From positions 2,914,001-2,978,000 of the forward strand of contig NC_012522.1 of NCBI RefSeq assembly GCF_000010805.1: DNA of 64,000 nt, written 5' to 3'. Every line of letters begins with the position of its first letter. The stretch's first letter is position 1. The stretch is from Rhodococcus opacus B4 (GTDB taxonomy: Bacteria; Actinomycetota; Actinomycetes; Mycobacteriales; Mycobacteriaceae). Positions 27,336 through 36,695 of the stretch are shown piece by piece. Below the pieces are notes generated by a model. The model did no database searches and was not told where the DNA came from. It saw nothing but the letters and a program-made list of their open reading frames with translations. The position numbers and the translations under genes were made by a program.

Positions 27336-28787
27336 ATGACCGAGATGATTCCCGGAGACCACCCAGTCCATGAAGTGACAGGACTTGAAGAGGGAACCCT
27401 GAGCGGAAGAAAAGCTCTCGGGCTCGCAGTAGTTGTTTTCAGTCCGGTTTTGACTGCTGCGACTGTGGGGGCGTTCGTGATGAGCGTGTCAGGCTCGTCT
27501 GCGTGGCTCTCGGTCCTGGTCGGTGCAGTGATCATGGCGTGTGTTTCTGTGACTATCGCGCCGTTCGCATCCCGGTTCGTCGTATCCGGTGCCCTCTACT
27601 CGTACATCGGGCACGCGCTCGGCCCCTTCCCGAAACTCGTCTCGGGCGCCTCGCTCGCGGTGGGCTATGTCGTCGGAATGATGGCTGCACTGGGTGCGCT
27701 CGCGTTGTACACCGGTAGCTTGCTCAGCACGACATTCGGAATCTCCGCAGCGAATGAACTGCCCGGACAGATCGTGATCTTCGCGGTGGCTCTTCTCGGA
27801 GCGGCAGTTCTCGCCTACCGGGGACTGGACACCTCCGCGCGCCTCAGCATCGGCCTGATGGCCATCACCGCACCTGTCGTCGCGTTGATCCTGCTGGCGA
27901 ACCTCTTCAGCGGGGACTTCGATGTGAAGAGTCAATTCTCGTTCGACGATTTCACCTTCACCGGCTTCGCGATGGGTGTGGTTCTCACCGCGACCTTCCT
28001 GGTAGGTATCGAGGCGAGCGCCGCGACCGCAGCCGAAACTGCTGATCCCAAGCGGACCGTTCCCCGGGTCATCATCGCTGTTCCGCTGATCGTGGGTGGA
28101 ATCGGCCTCATTGCGACGATTCTTTCGGTTCCGGCGTTGGCAACCGATGAGGTTCAGAGTGCGATGACGGCCGGCGAGTCACCGATCGCGGCACTGGCCG
28201 ATCATGCAGGGCTCAGTTTCCTCGGAGGCATCGCCGACCTCGCGCTGGTGTTGACCTGCCTGGCTGTCCTCATCGGCTTCATGAACTATGCGCCACGCGT
28301 GCTCGCGACCATGGCAGCTGACGGTCTTCTTCCCAGCACCCTCGGCAAGGTGAGTCCCCGCACGCACACGCCCGTGACGGCGATCGTCGCCATCGCGGTC
28401 CTGACCTTCCTGTTCCCCGCGATCCTGGCAGCTGTCACCGGGGGAAGCACACTTCAGATCTATACCGCGGTAGCCACACTCTTCCCCTACATGTGGGTCC
28501 TCCCGTACATCTTGATCGCCGTCGGCGGCACCATCTTCCTGGCGAGAACCAAGGAATTGACCGTCGGAGTCATCGTTTCAGCGGCAGTCGGAGCGGCAGG
28601 TTTCACGTGGGTGTACGTGAACGCGATCATCCATCCACAGTCCGGAGTGGCGAACTACATGACGTGGGCGGCTCCGATCTCGATCCTCATCGTGCTCGGA
28701 GGGATGGTCGTGTTCCGTCGGACACGGGCGGGGCGAAAGAGTAGTGGATCCGCGCGACGCGGCGCCGGCTTCGAGCGGGCAAGCTGA
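27336..28787 (+). CDS. APC-family amino acid/amine permease
   Basis: 483 residues with about twelve hydrophobic segments. The APC motif region 'GFAMGVVLTATFLVGIEASAATAAETADPKRTVPRVI' and 'GFMNYAPRVLATMAADGLLP' are typical. It strongly resembles the permease at 48633 in segment order and wording ('YSYIG', 'NYAPRV'), so they are paralogues. A GGGAG site precedes ATG 27336. Likely imports the substrate of the amine module. Confidence 0.88.
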   Translation: MTEMIPGDHPVHEVTGLEEGTLSGRKALGLAVVVFSPVLTAATVGAFVMSVSGSSAWLSVLVGAVIMACVSVTIAPFASRFVVSGALYSYIGHALGPFPKLVSGASLAVGYVVGMMAALGALALYTGSLLSTTFGISAANELPGQIVIFAVALLGAAVLAYRGLDTSARLSIGLMAITAPVVALILLANLFSGDFDVKSQFSFDDFTFTGFAMGVVLTATFLVGIEASAATAAETADPKRTVPRVIIAVPLIVGGIGLIATILSVPALATDEVQSAMTAGESPIAALADHAGLSFLGGIADLALVLTCLAVLIGFMNYAPRVLATMAADGLLPSTLGKVSPRTHTPVTAIVAIAVLTFLFPAILAAVTGGSTLQIYTAVATLFPYMWVLPYILIAVGGTIFLARTKELTVGVIVSAAVGAAGFTWVYVNAIIHPQSGVANYMTWAAPISILIVLGGMVVFRRTRAGRKSSGSARRGAGFERAS

Positions 28788-29344
28788 GTGCGGTAGTACA
28801 GGAAGCGCGACAGTTCTGTTGCCGTGGTTCAGAACCGGACGGGTCGAGCACGTCGCTACGGCCGTTCGACGCCCGGCAACAGAACACCGTCGGCACTGCA
28901 GGCATCGAGTGTGTCACTGCGAGCCCGACGCACCAGAAGGACCAACCCCCGCTCCGCTCTTGATGATTCACCCTCACTGACACCGGCTTCTCGTGCTACC
29001 TTCACCGTGCTTCGCCTGTCATCTGCACGACCGACCTCGATCCCGGGAGACGACCTGACCGCACGCCCGCGATGCGCTCGCCCTTGTCGGGGCGCATGAT
29101 CGGCGAGGTAGAGGTGGGGACTGCGTTGGACGGGCAACTTCTCGTGCCGTGCGCAATGGGGAGAGACCCGTCCGGTCCCGTGAGTTGCAGAGTCGTTTCG
29201 AGCGCGCGCTGGACAACGGTTCGACAGCCGATGTGGACACCGGCGATCTCCGAGTGGATCGAAATCGTAGAACGCGCGAGGCAGCACCGCGATCGCGGTG
29301 CTGCCTCGCGCCGAACCCGTCACCAGGTCGATCTGCGCCGCGAC
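28788..29344. other. gene-free stretch with one long palindrome
   Basis: 557 bp between the convergent permease and SDR genes. Open frames on both strands are arginine/serine-rich and match no family I know. The only clear structure is the perfect palindrome at 29275-29310. Confidence 0.55.
29275..29310. terminator. perfect 36-nt palindrome, bidirectional terminator
   Basis: Sixteen-base arms beginning CGCGAGGCAGCACCGC surround a central GATC; the whole 36 bases are their own reverse complement. It lies 35 bp after the SDR stop on the minus strand and is convergent with the permease, separating the amine module from the nicotine-type locus. Confidence 0.75.
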
Positions 29345-30151
29345 CTAGCCCCAGTCCGCAGCCTCGGCGAGCGGGCCCGCCAGCAGGCCGCCGTCGATGA
29401 CGAAGTCCGCGCCGGTGCAGTAGCTGCTCTCGGCGGACACGAGGAAGGCCACCAGCCGCGCGACCTCTTCCGGTTCTCCGATCCTGCCCATCGGCACCGT
29501 GGCGCCCGAATGCCCCTTGTTGAGCCGGAGGCTCTCTCGCTGATCCGCGCCCTGACCGCCCATCATCGTGTCGATGAACCCGGGCAGGACGGTGTTCACC
29601 CGGATGCCGCTGTCGGCGAGCTCGCTCGCGGCCTGTCGGGTAATGCCCCGCACGGCCCACTTGGCCGCGCTGTACGACCCCAGGCATGGCTGCCCCACGG
29701 CGCCCGCCACGGAGGAGATGTTGACGATCGAACCACCACCGGCAGACCGCATCGAGGGTGCGACGGCGCGGATCCCCAGCCAGACGCCGGTCTGGTCGAT
29801 GGCGATCACCCGGTCGTGGTCGGCCATCGGCGTGGACTCGATGGTTCCATCAAGCGCGATCCCAGCGCAGGAGACCAGGGCGGTCACGTTGCCGAACCGA
29901 TCGATGACCGCATCCATCAGGGACGCCCAGTCGGCTTCGCTGCTGACGTCGAGGTGCCGATAGATGAGGCTGTGACCGAGCTCCGCCTCGAGCGCCTGTC
30001 CGGCGTCGTCCTGGACGTCCCCCACCACTACATGGGCACCCCGGGCGACGAGAAGCCGGGCGGTGGCACGCCCGATCCCGTGAGGGGAGGCTCCCCCGGT
30101 CACGACTGCGACCGTGCCCTTCAGCGACCCGACGCCTGCGTCCTCGGTCAC
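29345..30151 (-). CDS. SDR-family oxidoreductase
   Basis: About 268 residues. Cofactor motif 'TGGASPHGIGRATARLL', 'ALVSCAGIALDGTIESTPM' (C in place of the usual N of NAG), catalytic Ser in 'NISSVAGAVG' and Tyr/Lys in 'YSAAKWA'. It starts at GTG 30151 behind an excellent AGGAGG; the GTGA overlaps the stop of the upstream permease, so the two are translationally coupled. It is the last gene of the long minus-strand operon. Its substrate may be a hydroxy intermediate of the pathway but nothing shows which. Confidence 0.88.
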   Translation of the reverse strand: MTEDAGVGSLKGTVAVVTGGASPHGIGRATARLLVARGAHVVVGDVQDDAGQALEAELGHSLIYRHLDVSSEADWASLMDAVIDRFGNVTALVSCAGIALDGTIESTPMADHDRVIAIDQTGVWLGIRAVAPSMRSAGGGSIVNISSVAGAVGQPCLGSYSAAKWAVRGITRQAASELADSGIRVNTVLPGFIDTMMGGQGADQRESLRLNKGHSGATVPMGRIGEPEEVARLVAFLVSAESSYCTGADFVIDGGLLAGPLAEAADWG

Positions 30152-31608
30152 TGGTCCTCCTCGTTGTCGGCGTCGGTCGCGATTCCGGCGTACACCTGCG
30201 GCCGGTTCACCTTGAGCCAGACCCCGTAGATCACACCGATGAACGCGATGCCGACCAGGACCCAGGGCAGCGCGTCGATGAGTGGCGAGGAGACGCCGGT
30301 GAGGGTGTCGAAGTTCTTGACGATCAGCACCACCAGCAGCGACAGGCTCACAAACGCAGCGGCCGTCGCAGCGAGGGTGCCGACCAGTCGCTCCCCACGA
30401 CGCACGAAGTAGGCACCGATGGCCGCCGATGCTGCGAGCTGCAGCAGCACGACGCCCAGGGTGCCGAGCCCGGTCATCGCCGTGACCACATCGAGGTAGG
30501 GATCCAGCCCGCCGCTCACCGCGACGATCACGGCGATCAGGTTGACCGTCGTCTGCACCAAGCTGGCGCGGGACGGTGTCCCGTGGGCAGGGTGCACGGT
30601 GCCGATCCAGCGCGGAAGCAGACCCTCGCGGCCGGCCACGAACAGATACCGGTTGGACGCATTGTGGAGGGCGAGGAGCGACGCCAACAGGCTCGTCAGG
30701 TAGGTGAACTCCAAGACGGTCGTGAGCATCGAGGATGCGTAGGCGTCGCTGAGGTTGAAGAACGTGGTCACCAATTGCTCCGACGCGACCGCCTGGACGT
30801 GGTCCGGCCCGATGGCGCCGACGGCGATCCAGGACGACAGGAAGTAGAAGACCGAGATGACGGTGACGGAGAGGTACGTCGCGCGCGGCACCGTCTTCCT
30901 GGGGTCCCGGGTCTCCTCGCCGTACAGAGCGGCGGACTCGAAACCGATGAAGGACAGCAGGGCGAACATGAGCCCGAGGCCGAGGGAGCCGGTGTTGACC
31001 ACGTTGGCGGGCGAGAAGATCGACAGCGGGAACGCATCGGCACCCTTCTCGAACACAATCGCGACGTCGAGGATGACCACCATCGCGACCTCCGCGGCCA
31101 GCAGGAACACCAGGACGCGTGCGGCGATGTCGATTTCGCGGTAGCCGAGGAACCCGACCAGGACCACCGCGACCACGGAGAGGACCGCCCAGTTGACCGT
31201 CCACCCGAAGGTCGAGTCCAGAAGGACGCTTCCGAAGTAGCCGATCCCGGCCACACAGGTCAGGGCGACGGCGTTGTACGCGACGATCGCGACGAACGAC
31301 GCCGCGACCGCCGGTGGCTTGCCCAGCCCGCGGGCGATGTACTGGTAGAAGCCGCCTGCGCTGCTCATCCTCCTGCTCATCGCCGCGTAGCCGACCGAGA
31401 AGAGGAGCAGCACCACGCCCGCGATGACGAACGCAGCGGGCGTGGACGCGCCGCTGCCGATCGCGAAGCTGAGAGGGATGATGCCGGCGATGCAGGAGAT
31501 CGGAGCCGCTGCAGCCACCACCATAACGGTGATCTTGGGGGTGGTGAGTGTTCCTCGGAGATCCCCGGCAGGGGTGGGCAACGTTGTTTTCGCCTTCGTG
31601 GGCGTCAT
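30148..31608 (-). CDS. APC-family permease
   Basis: 486 residues, about twelve transmembrane segments, with 'YQYIARGLGKPPAVAASFVAIVAYNAVAL' and 'FALLSFIGFESAALYGEETRDPRKTVPRAT' as APC signatures. It is a different branch from the permeases at 27336 and 48633. Located in the operon with amine oxidase and pyridine-ring genes, it may import nicotine or export a side-chain amine such as methylaminobutyrate or methylamine. Confidence 0.88.
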   Translation of the reverse strand: MTPTKAKTTLPTPAGDLRGTLTTPKITVMVVAAAAPISCIAGIIPLSFAIGSGASTPAAFVIAGVVLLLFSVGYAAMSRRMSSAGGFYQYIARGLGKPPAVAASFVAIVAYNAVALTCVAGIGYFGSVLLDSTFGWTVNWAVLSVVAVVLVGFLGYREIDIAARVLVFLLAAEVAMVVILDVAIVFEKGADAFPLSIFSPANVVNTGSLGLGLMFALLSFIGFESAALYGEETRDPRKTVPRATYLSVTVISVFYFLSSWIAVGAIGPDHVQAVASEQLVTTFFNLSDAYASSMLTTVLEFTYLTSLLASLLALHNASNRYLFVAGREGLLPRWIGTVHPAHGTPSRASLVQTTVNLIAVIVAVSGGLDPYLDVVTAMTGLGTLGVVLLQLAASAAIGAYFVRRGERLVGTLAATAAAFVSLSLLVVLIVKNFDTLTGVSSPLIDALPWVLVGIAFIGVIYGVWLKVNRPQVYAGIATDADNEEDQ

Positions 31609-31779
31609 CTGATCACGTACTTCCGTTGTTGGGGCACATCTCGGTGTTGGGCGACCGGCGCCCGTGGCTGTCGTGTCCAGCACGACGGCGGCCACGTGCT
31701 GTGAGCCGCGTCATGATCTTGGTCCGCTGCGGCTGGACTCGGATATGCCGATCGCAACAAAGGCAGACTTCGCGTTTGC

Positions 31780-32250
31780 CTATTCCGACAGTCGACGTAC
31801 GGCCGCGAGCTGCTCGTCGCTCATCTTCAGCCGACCGGACATACTCGCGTCCCACAGCTCCACTTCGGAGACTGCCTCGGCGATCACTCGCTGGGTATTG
31901 CTGTCCTGCACGATCTCACGCAGTACGGCGCCGGTGCGGTCTGCCCGAAGTACGATGAAGCGCACTCGAAACCGACGATCGTCGGGCTGTATCGCCGTCC
32001 GGTAGTCGATTTCGAGTCGGGTTGGAATGAATCGTCCTGACGACGTCGGAATCCGTTGGCCGAGCCACCGTGCACGAGCCTCGTCGAGGGTTGAGACAAG
32101 GATTGCGTTCGGGGTGTGCGGTGTCGTCTGCCCGTGGAGCGAATCCGTCACGACTTCTATTGATCCGAACGATTCTGCCGGCTGCCCTATCCGGTGGATA
32201 TTGCGTCCGACCGCAGCGCGCCGAAGTACCTCGAGTGTCTTCACACCCAT
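31780..32250 (-). CDS. hot-dog-fold thioesterase-like protein
   Basis: 156 residues. 'IPTRLEIDYRTAIQPDDRRFRVRFIVLRADRTGAVLREIV' followed by 'RVIAEAVSEVELWD' fits the beta-strand pattern of 4HBT-type acyl-CoA thioesterases, though the N-terminal catalytic motif is weak. It begins inside the last codons of the upstream amine oxidase gene (10 bp overlap), so it is made together with it. A CoA thioester step is not expected in the nicotine pyridine pathway, so the function is open. Confidence 0.65.
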   Translation of the reverse strand: MGVKTLEVLRRAAVGRNIHRIGQPAESFGSIEVVTDSLHGQTTPHTPNAILVSTLDEARARWLGQRIPTSSGRFIPTRLEIDYRTAIQPDDRRFRVRFIVLRADRTGAVLREIVQDSNTQRVIAEAVSEVELWDASMSGRLKMSDEQLAAVRRLSE

Positions 32251-33644
32251 GATGTCGGGTCCAGTTTGGTGATGGCTGCAGTTACGAGGTCGACCTGCTT
32301 ACCCGATGATCTGGCGTTGTCTGCGCGGGTCAAGGCCGCGCGGACCAATTGTCCGCAGACGAATCGGATCGGTTCGGGCGGAAGCCACCCGCGCGGGAGT
32401 CGGGTCAATCCCGATCGGCTCCACTCGTCGTCGGTTCCGAGCGCCAAGCTGGCCAGGATCCTGCCGCCCAGGCAGGCGGGGCCGACACCGTCTCCCGAGT
32501 ATCCGCTGCCCACGAAAACTCGCGGTTGACCAGAAACCGGGACGAAAAAGGGCAAGGAGTTGATCGAGTATTCGACAGGGGCCCGCCAGGTAGCGGCAAT
32601 CGGTACATCGGCTAGGTCGGGGAAAGTCGCACGAAACTGACGTTCGAGGTCACGCGGTCTCGGCGCTGCTCCGTAGAGTGCGCTGGCACCGCGATGGCCG
32701 TAACCTAATCCGACTCCGCCCTTCCCGAAGAGGGCGGCTCCGTTGCTCGTGGAACGCCAGTAGTTCAGCAGTCTTCGAGAGTCGGACGTGCCGACCCCAT
32801 CGGTTCCGAGGGCGCCCAGTTGCGCTTCTGCGAGTGGTGTCGTGACGAGGTTGTCACTGGCGGTGAGCACTAGTCGCCGACGGATCTCGGGGATCGCGCT
32901 TGCCCAGGCGTTGATGGCAAGTACTGCGGATCGGGAGGTGACCTTCCCCTCGATTGTCTCGATGGAGACTTGGTCACTGCTGTCGATTCCCGTCACGGGC
33001 GTGTTCTCGAAAACCCGGACACCCATTTCGATCGCGACACGCCGCAGTCCTCGTGCCAGAGCCGCGGGCTGCAGCGTCGCAGCCGTGGGATCGAGCACGC
33101 CTCCCCGTGTTGCCTGCCCTGACAGTTCGGTTGCCGCGTCTCGATCGACTGTTCGCAGCGGGTTGCCCTCGGCGTCCGCGATTGCGTCGAGCGTATCGTT
33201 CCAGGCGCCGTCTTGATCCTCGGTTGTGGACGTCCACAACCATCCGTTGCGGCTGATCTTCGCGTCGATGTGATGTTCCGAGCAGAAGGCAATGATGTGT
33301 TCGATCGCGTCGGAGGTGGCCTGCGCGATGCGGATGGCCTCGGCTCTGCCGACGTGCGCGACCAGTGCCGGGAATTTCGGCCACAGATTCATGAGGAAAC
33401 CCGCGTTCGTTCCGCTTGCGCCACTGCCACACACACGGGCTTCGAGAAGTACGACGTCGAGGGAGGGGTCGCGGTTTTTGAGTTCGATTGCGGTCCATAG
33501 CCCGGTGTACCCACCACCCACGATGCAGACGTCAGCGGTGGTCGCCGACATCAGCGGTGAACTGAGGGACGTATCGGTGGCCAGGGTTTCCGACAGCCAG
33601 GGAGAAGACTGGCTGGCGGCAGTCGGGAAACTGTTCAGATGCAT
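32241..33644 (-). CDS. FAD-dependent amine oxidase, DAO family (gamma-glutamylputrescine-oxidase-like)
   Basis: 467 residues. FAD motif 'VCIVGGGYTGLWTAIELKNRDPSLDVVLLEA', then 'CGSGASGTNAGFLMNLWPKF' typical of PuuB-like oxidases, and a second FAD-contact segment 'PRVFVGSGYSGDGVGPACLGGRILASL' near the C-terminus. It probably oxidises a secondary or primary amine with a carboxylate tail. In this locus the natural candidate is gamma-N-methylaminobutyrate released by the pseudooxynicotine hydrolase, giving succinate semialdehyde plus methylamine or GABA plus formaldehyde. This is inference; the pAO1 demethylase is a larger protein of another type. Confidence 0.82.
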   Translation of the reverse strand: MHLNSFPTAASQSSPWLSETLATDTSLSSPLMSATTADVCIVGGGYTGLWTAIELKNRDPSLDVVLLEARVCGSGASGTNAGFLMNLWPKFPALVAHVGRAEAIRIAQATSDAIEHIIAFCSEHHIDAKISRNGWLWTSTTEDQDGAWNDTLDAIADAEGNPLRTVDRDAATELSGQATRGGVLDPTAATLQPAALARGLRRVAIEMGVRVFENTPVTGIDSSDQVSIETIEGKVTSRSAVLAINAWASAIPEIRRRLVLTASDNLVTTPLAEAQLGALGTDGVGTSDSRRLLNYWRSTSNGAALFGKGGVGLGYGHRGASALYGAAPRPRDLERQFRATFPDLADVPIAATWRAPVEYSINSLPFFVPVSGQPRVFVGSGYSGDGVGPACLGGRILASLALGTDDEWSRSGLTRLPRGWLPPEPIRFVCGQLVRAALTRADNARSSGKQVDLVTAAITKLDPTSWV

Positions 33645-33921
33645 AGGTATTCGCCCTTCCTCTCATGATCAATGGAATCGAGTTCGTTGCGGGCTGAGAT
33701 CTGCGGATACGGGTCGCAATCTTCACCCACCGATGGCTCCCATACTTTTCTGCTCGAGATCGCGACGCATGAGAGGTTCGCCGCCGGTGAAGCGGACCTC
33801 CCGCACCCCGAGCCGATGGACCGCGATACCGACCAGCCGGTCGATCTCCCCTACACGCACCGGTGTCATTGCCTCACCCGTTCGTTTCCGTGGCCACTAC
33901 CTGTGTTCGCGGACATCCATC

Positions 33922-35055
33922 TCACATTCGGACCGGTTGCGCGGGGTGAATTCTGTTGCTTGTCAGAGCTAATCGACTTCCGGATCCACCACGCGTCAGT
34001 TGGATGAGCTCGGCCATGATCGACACAGCGGTTTCCTCCGGGGTACTCGCTCCGAGGTCGAGTCCGATGGGGCTCGCGAGCCTGCTCACCTCCTCGTCGG
34101 TCAATCCTGTTTCCGTCAAACTCACCACCCGCTGCTCGTGGGTTCGGCGTGATCCCATCGCGCCGATGTAGCCGGCAGGACAGTCGCGAAGTGCCCGCCC
34201 GAGAAGCGGGATGTCGAATTTCGGATCGTGGGTGAGAACGCAGAGAGCGGTGCGGCCGTCGATTCTCCCTGCGCGGATCTCGCCGTCGAGATAACGGTGC
34301 GGCCAGTCGACGACGACCTCGTCGGCGGTCGGATACCGTTCTGCCGTGGCGAACAGCGGCCGGGCGTCGCAGAGCGTGACGGAGTACCCGAGCAGTCGAG
34401 CCTGATCGGTCAGCGCGGACGCAAAGGCATTGGCACCGAATATGACCATCCGTGGTGCGGGGGCAAAGACGGAAACGAAAACCCGGACATCGTGTGCGTC
34501 GCACGAACCGTCGACGCCGAACTCGAGCGCGGAGTTGCGCCCTGATGCCAGTAGGGCGCGGGCGTCGCGGGCGACCGCATGATCGAGCTGTTCGGATCCG
34601 AGTCCGCCCTCCGTCCAAGCGTCGCGTACAACGAGCTTCTTCCCGACCGCATGCGCGTCTGGGTGACTGATCGTGGTTGCGACGGCGACCGAAGTTCCGG
34701 CACGGACGTCGTCGTAGAATCCCGCGAATTCCGGGAAGGTGTGTTGCGAGATGGCCTCTACGAAGATTTCGATGGTCCCACCGCAGGTCAGGCCGACGGC
34801 GAATGCCGAGTCGTCGCTGACCCCGAACTCGGCAAGGCCCGGACGACGCGTCTCCATCGCGTCGATGCAGTAGTCGTAGACGGCGCCGTCGATGCAGCCC
34901 CCGGAGACCGAACCGACGGCCTGACCCTGCGCCGTCGTGAGCATTGCACTGCCGGGAAGTCTCGGCGCGGAACTAAACGTGGATATCACGGTTGCCAGAC
35001 CAACGGGTTGACCGGTGCGCCACACGCGCACGATGTCGTCGAGGATGTCCCGCAT
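33922..35055 (-). CDS. XdhC/CoxI-family molybdenum hydroxylase maturation protein
   Basis: 377 residues. N-terminal XdhC/CoxI domain ('GQPVGLATVISTFSSAPRLPGSAM', 'GSVSGGCIDGAVYDYCIDAM') and a C-terminal Rossmann-like domain ('MVIFGANAFASALTDQARLLGYSVTL', 'GYIGAMGSRRTHEQR'). These proteins bind and sulfurate molybdenum cofactor and deliver it to xanthine-dehydrogenase-type enzymes. This one should serve one or both molybdenum hydroxylases in this locus. ATG 35055 has AGGAG upstream; the open frame to 35304 is not homologous. Confidence 0.9.
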   Translation of the reverse strand: MRDILDDIVRVWRTGQPVGLATVISTFSSAPRLPGSAMLTTAQGQAVGSVSGGCIDGAVYDYCIDAMETRRPGLAEFGVSDDSAFAVGLTCGGTIEIFVEAISQHTFPEFAGFYDDVRAGTSVAVATTISHPDAHAVGKKLVVRDAWTEGGLGSEQLDHAVARDARALLASGRNSALEFGVDGSCDAHDVRVFVSVFAPAPRMVIFGANAFASALTDQARLLGYSVTLCDARPLFATAERYPTADEVVVDWPHRYLDGEIRAGRIDGRTALCVLTHDPKFDIPLLGRALRDCPAGYIGAMGSRRTHEQRVVSLTETGLTDEEVSRLASPIGLDLGASTPEETAVSIMAELIQLTRGGSGSRLALTSNRIHPAQPVRM

Positions 35056-35117
35056 TCTCGTTTCTCCTGTCTCGACGGCTCCCGGCACTGTGGCGGTCGT
35101 GGTCGCGAATTGTTCCC

Positions 35118-35954
35118 TTATCCCAGCCGCCGGTCGGCGAGCACCGGGAAGGTGCGCCGCAACTCTCGTAGACTTCCCAATTCCAGTGTTGCGCTGATCA
35201 TGTCCGCCGAATCTCCGGCGGCGGCGACCACCGTTCCATCGGGGGCCACGATCTGGCTGTGGCCGCCGAGCGCGACATCGCCGTCGACACCCGCCACGTT
35301 GCACTGGACGACATACGTCTGGTTCTCGATCGCACGTGCACGACCGAGTGCTGTCCAGTGTTCGACTCGTGCTCTCGGCCAGGCGGCGGGAATCACGAGC
35401 ACCTCGGTGCCTGCTCCGACGAGTTCACGGTAGAGCTCGGGAAAACGGAGGTCGTAACACGTCGACAACCCCACGACTGTCTCCGCTCCCGCTGCGGTTG
35501 CGAGCCCCGTGCTGACGGGTTCGGTTCCGGCCGTGAGCAGTCGTGGCTCTCCGTCGCTGAAGCCGAACCGGTGGATCTTCCGATACGTCGCGCGGATCTC
35601 CCCGTCCGGATCGAAAACTACCGACGTATTCCACAACCGAGCACTCGCAGTGTCGTTCTCCCGCTCGATGATCGAGCCGGCGTGGAGCCAGATGCTGTTG
35701 CGTTTCGCGGCGCGCGACATCGTCTCGAGGAATGTGCCGTCGAGTGGTTCGGCCCGATCGGTCCAGGTGTCGTAGTCGAACCCACCGTGCGCCCACAGTT
35801 CCGGCAGCACAACCAGGTCTGCGCCCGCCGCATCGTCGATGAGGTCGTCGACGCGGCGGATGCGTGAGCTGTACGGCTCGGAGCGGTCGTACTCGAGTTG
35901 GATCGCGACGACGTCGAGCGAATCGTGTCCGGGGTCGGGGCGGGAGACGCTCAC
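35118..35954 (-). CDS. nitrilase-superfamily hydrolase, likely 2-oxoglutaramate omega-amidase
   Basis: 278 residues with the Glu-Lys-Cys triad: E52 in 'VVLPELWAHGG', K126 in 'TYRKIHRF', C166 in 'LSTCYDLRFPE'. This is the Nit/omega-amidase branch. In the pAO1 nicotine pathway an enzyme of this family converts 2-oxoglutaramate to 2-oxoglutarate and ammonia, and the neighbours here fit the same role. The GTG start at 35954 overlaps the stop of the CoxG gene by four bases. Confidence 0.88.
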   Translation of the reverse strand: MSVSRPDPGHDSLDVVAIQLEYDRSEPYSSRIRRVDDLIDDAAGADLVVLPELWAHGGFDYDTWTDRAEPLDGTFLETMSRAAKRNSIWLHAGSIIERENDTASARLWNTSVVFDPDGEIRATYRKIHRFGFSDGEPRLLTAGTEPVSTGLATAAGAETVVGLSTCYDLRFPELYRELVGAGTEVLVIPAAWPRARVEHWTALGRARAIENQTYVVQCNVAGVDGDVALGGHSQIVAPDGTVVAAAGDSADMISATLELGSLRELRRTFPVLADRRLG

Positions 35955-36655
35955 TTGCTCTTGTTCTTCCCCGCCGCGTATCCGGCCGCGAACACGCTGA
36001 CAATCGCAGCGATGCCGGAGATGATCGCCGGGATCCAGGCCGGCTGCACGAATCCGGCGGCCGGTGTGCTTCCTGCTCGTGATTCGCGTGCCAGCTTCAC
36101 GAGGTCGAGTGCTTCGTCCTGGTGTGCGGGTGTACCGCGACCGGCGGTCCGTGGCGCGGCGCCGTTGGTGGCTGCTCCACCTGTGGTGGCGGTGGCTTCG
36201 GCGGCTGCCTCGCCGCCGATCATGAGTTCGCTCAGACGCTCCGCGAACACCCCCAGCAAGGCTGCGGCAGCATCGTTGATGACACCGCGACCGAACTGTG
36301 CGATCTTCCCGGAAATATCCATCTCCGTGTCGACGAGGACCCGCGAGCCGCCCTCGTGTGCGACGAGGCGGAGTCCGATGTTCGCGGACACGTTCCCCTG
36401 GCCACGAGCGTCCTTACCGGTGGCCCGCAGCGTAGCGCGGTGTCCCGCCTCGTCGCGTTCGACGAATCGGGCAGCTCCCTTGTACTCCGCGGTGATGGGG
36501 CCGACCTTGATCTTGGCCTTCCCTTCGAAGTCGTCACCGTCGATGGCGGTGATCGTGGCCCCCGGGAGGCATGGAGCCACACGTTCGAGATCGAGGAGAA
36601 CCGGCCACGCTTCGTCGGGGGGCAGGGGGACGATGAATTCATTGGAGATCTGCAT
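35951..36655 (-). CDS. CoxG-like SRPBCC protein with C-terminal membrane anchor
   Basis: 234 residues. Residues 1-145 are the CoxG/START-like domain ('MQISNEFIVPLPPDEAWPVL', 'CLPGATITAIDGDDFEGKAKIKVGPITAEYKGAARF', 'RVLVDTEMDISGKIAQFGRG'). A low-complexity Ala/Thr/Gly linker follows, and a hydrophobic segment 'AIISGIAAIVSVFAAGYAAG' at the end. CoxG proteins accompany molybdenum hydroxylases and in CO dehydrogenase recruit the enzyme to the membrane, so this one may tether the hydroxylases here. Confidence 0.87.
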   Translation of the reverse strand: MQISNEFIVPLPPDEAWPVLLDLERVAPCLPGATITAIDGDDFEGKAKIKVGPITAEYKGAARFVERDEAGHRATLRATGKDARGQGNVSANIGLRLVAHEGGSRVLVDTEMDISGKIAQFGRGVINDAAAALLGVFAERLSELMIGGEAAAEATATTGGAATNGAAPRTAGRGTPAHQDEALDLVKLARESRAGSTPAAGFVQPAWIPAIISGIAAIVSVFAAGYAAGKNKSK

Positions 36656-36695
36656 CAGACTACCTATTCGCAGGGGTATGGATAACGAATCAATT

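Noticed and set aside
28856..29323. 155-codon minus-strand frame in the gap after the permease
   Set aside because: Arg/Ser-rich, no ribosome site, runs through the long palindrome; no similarity I can name.
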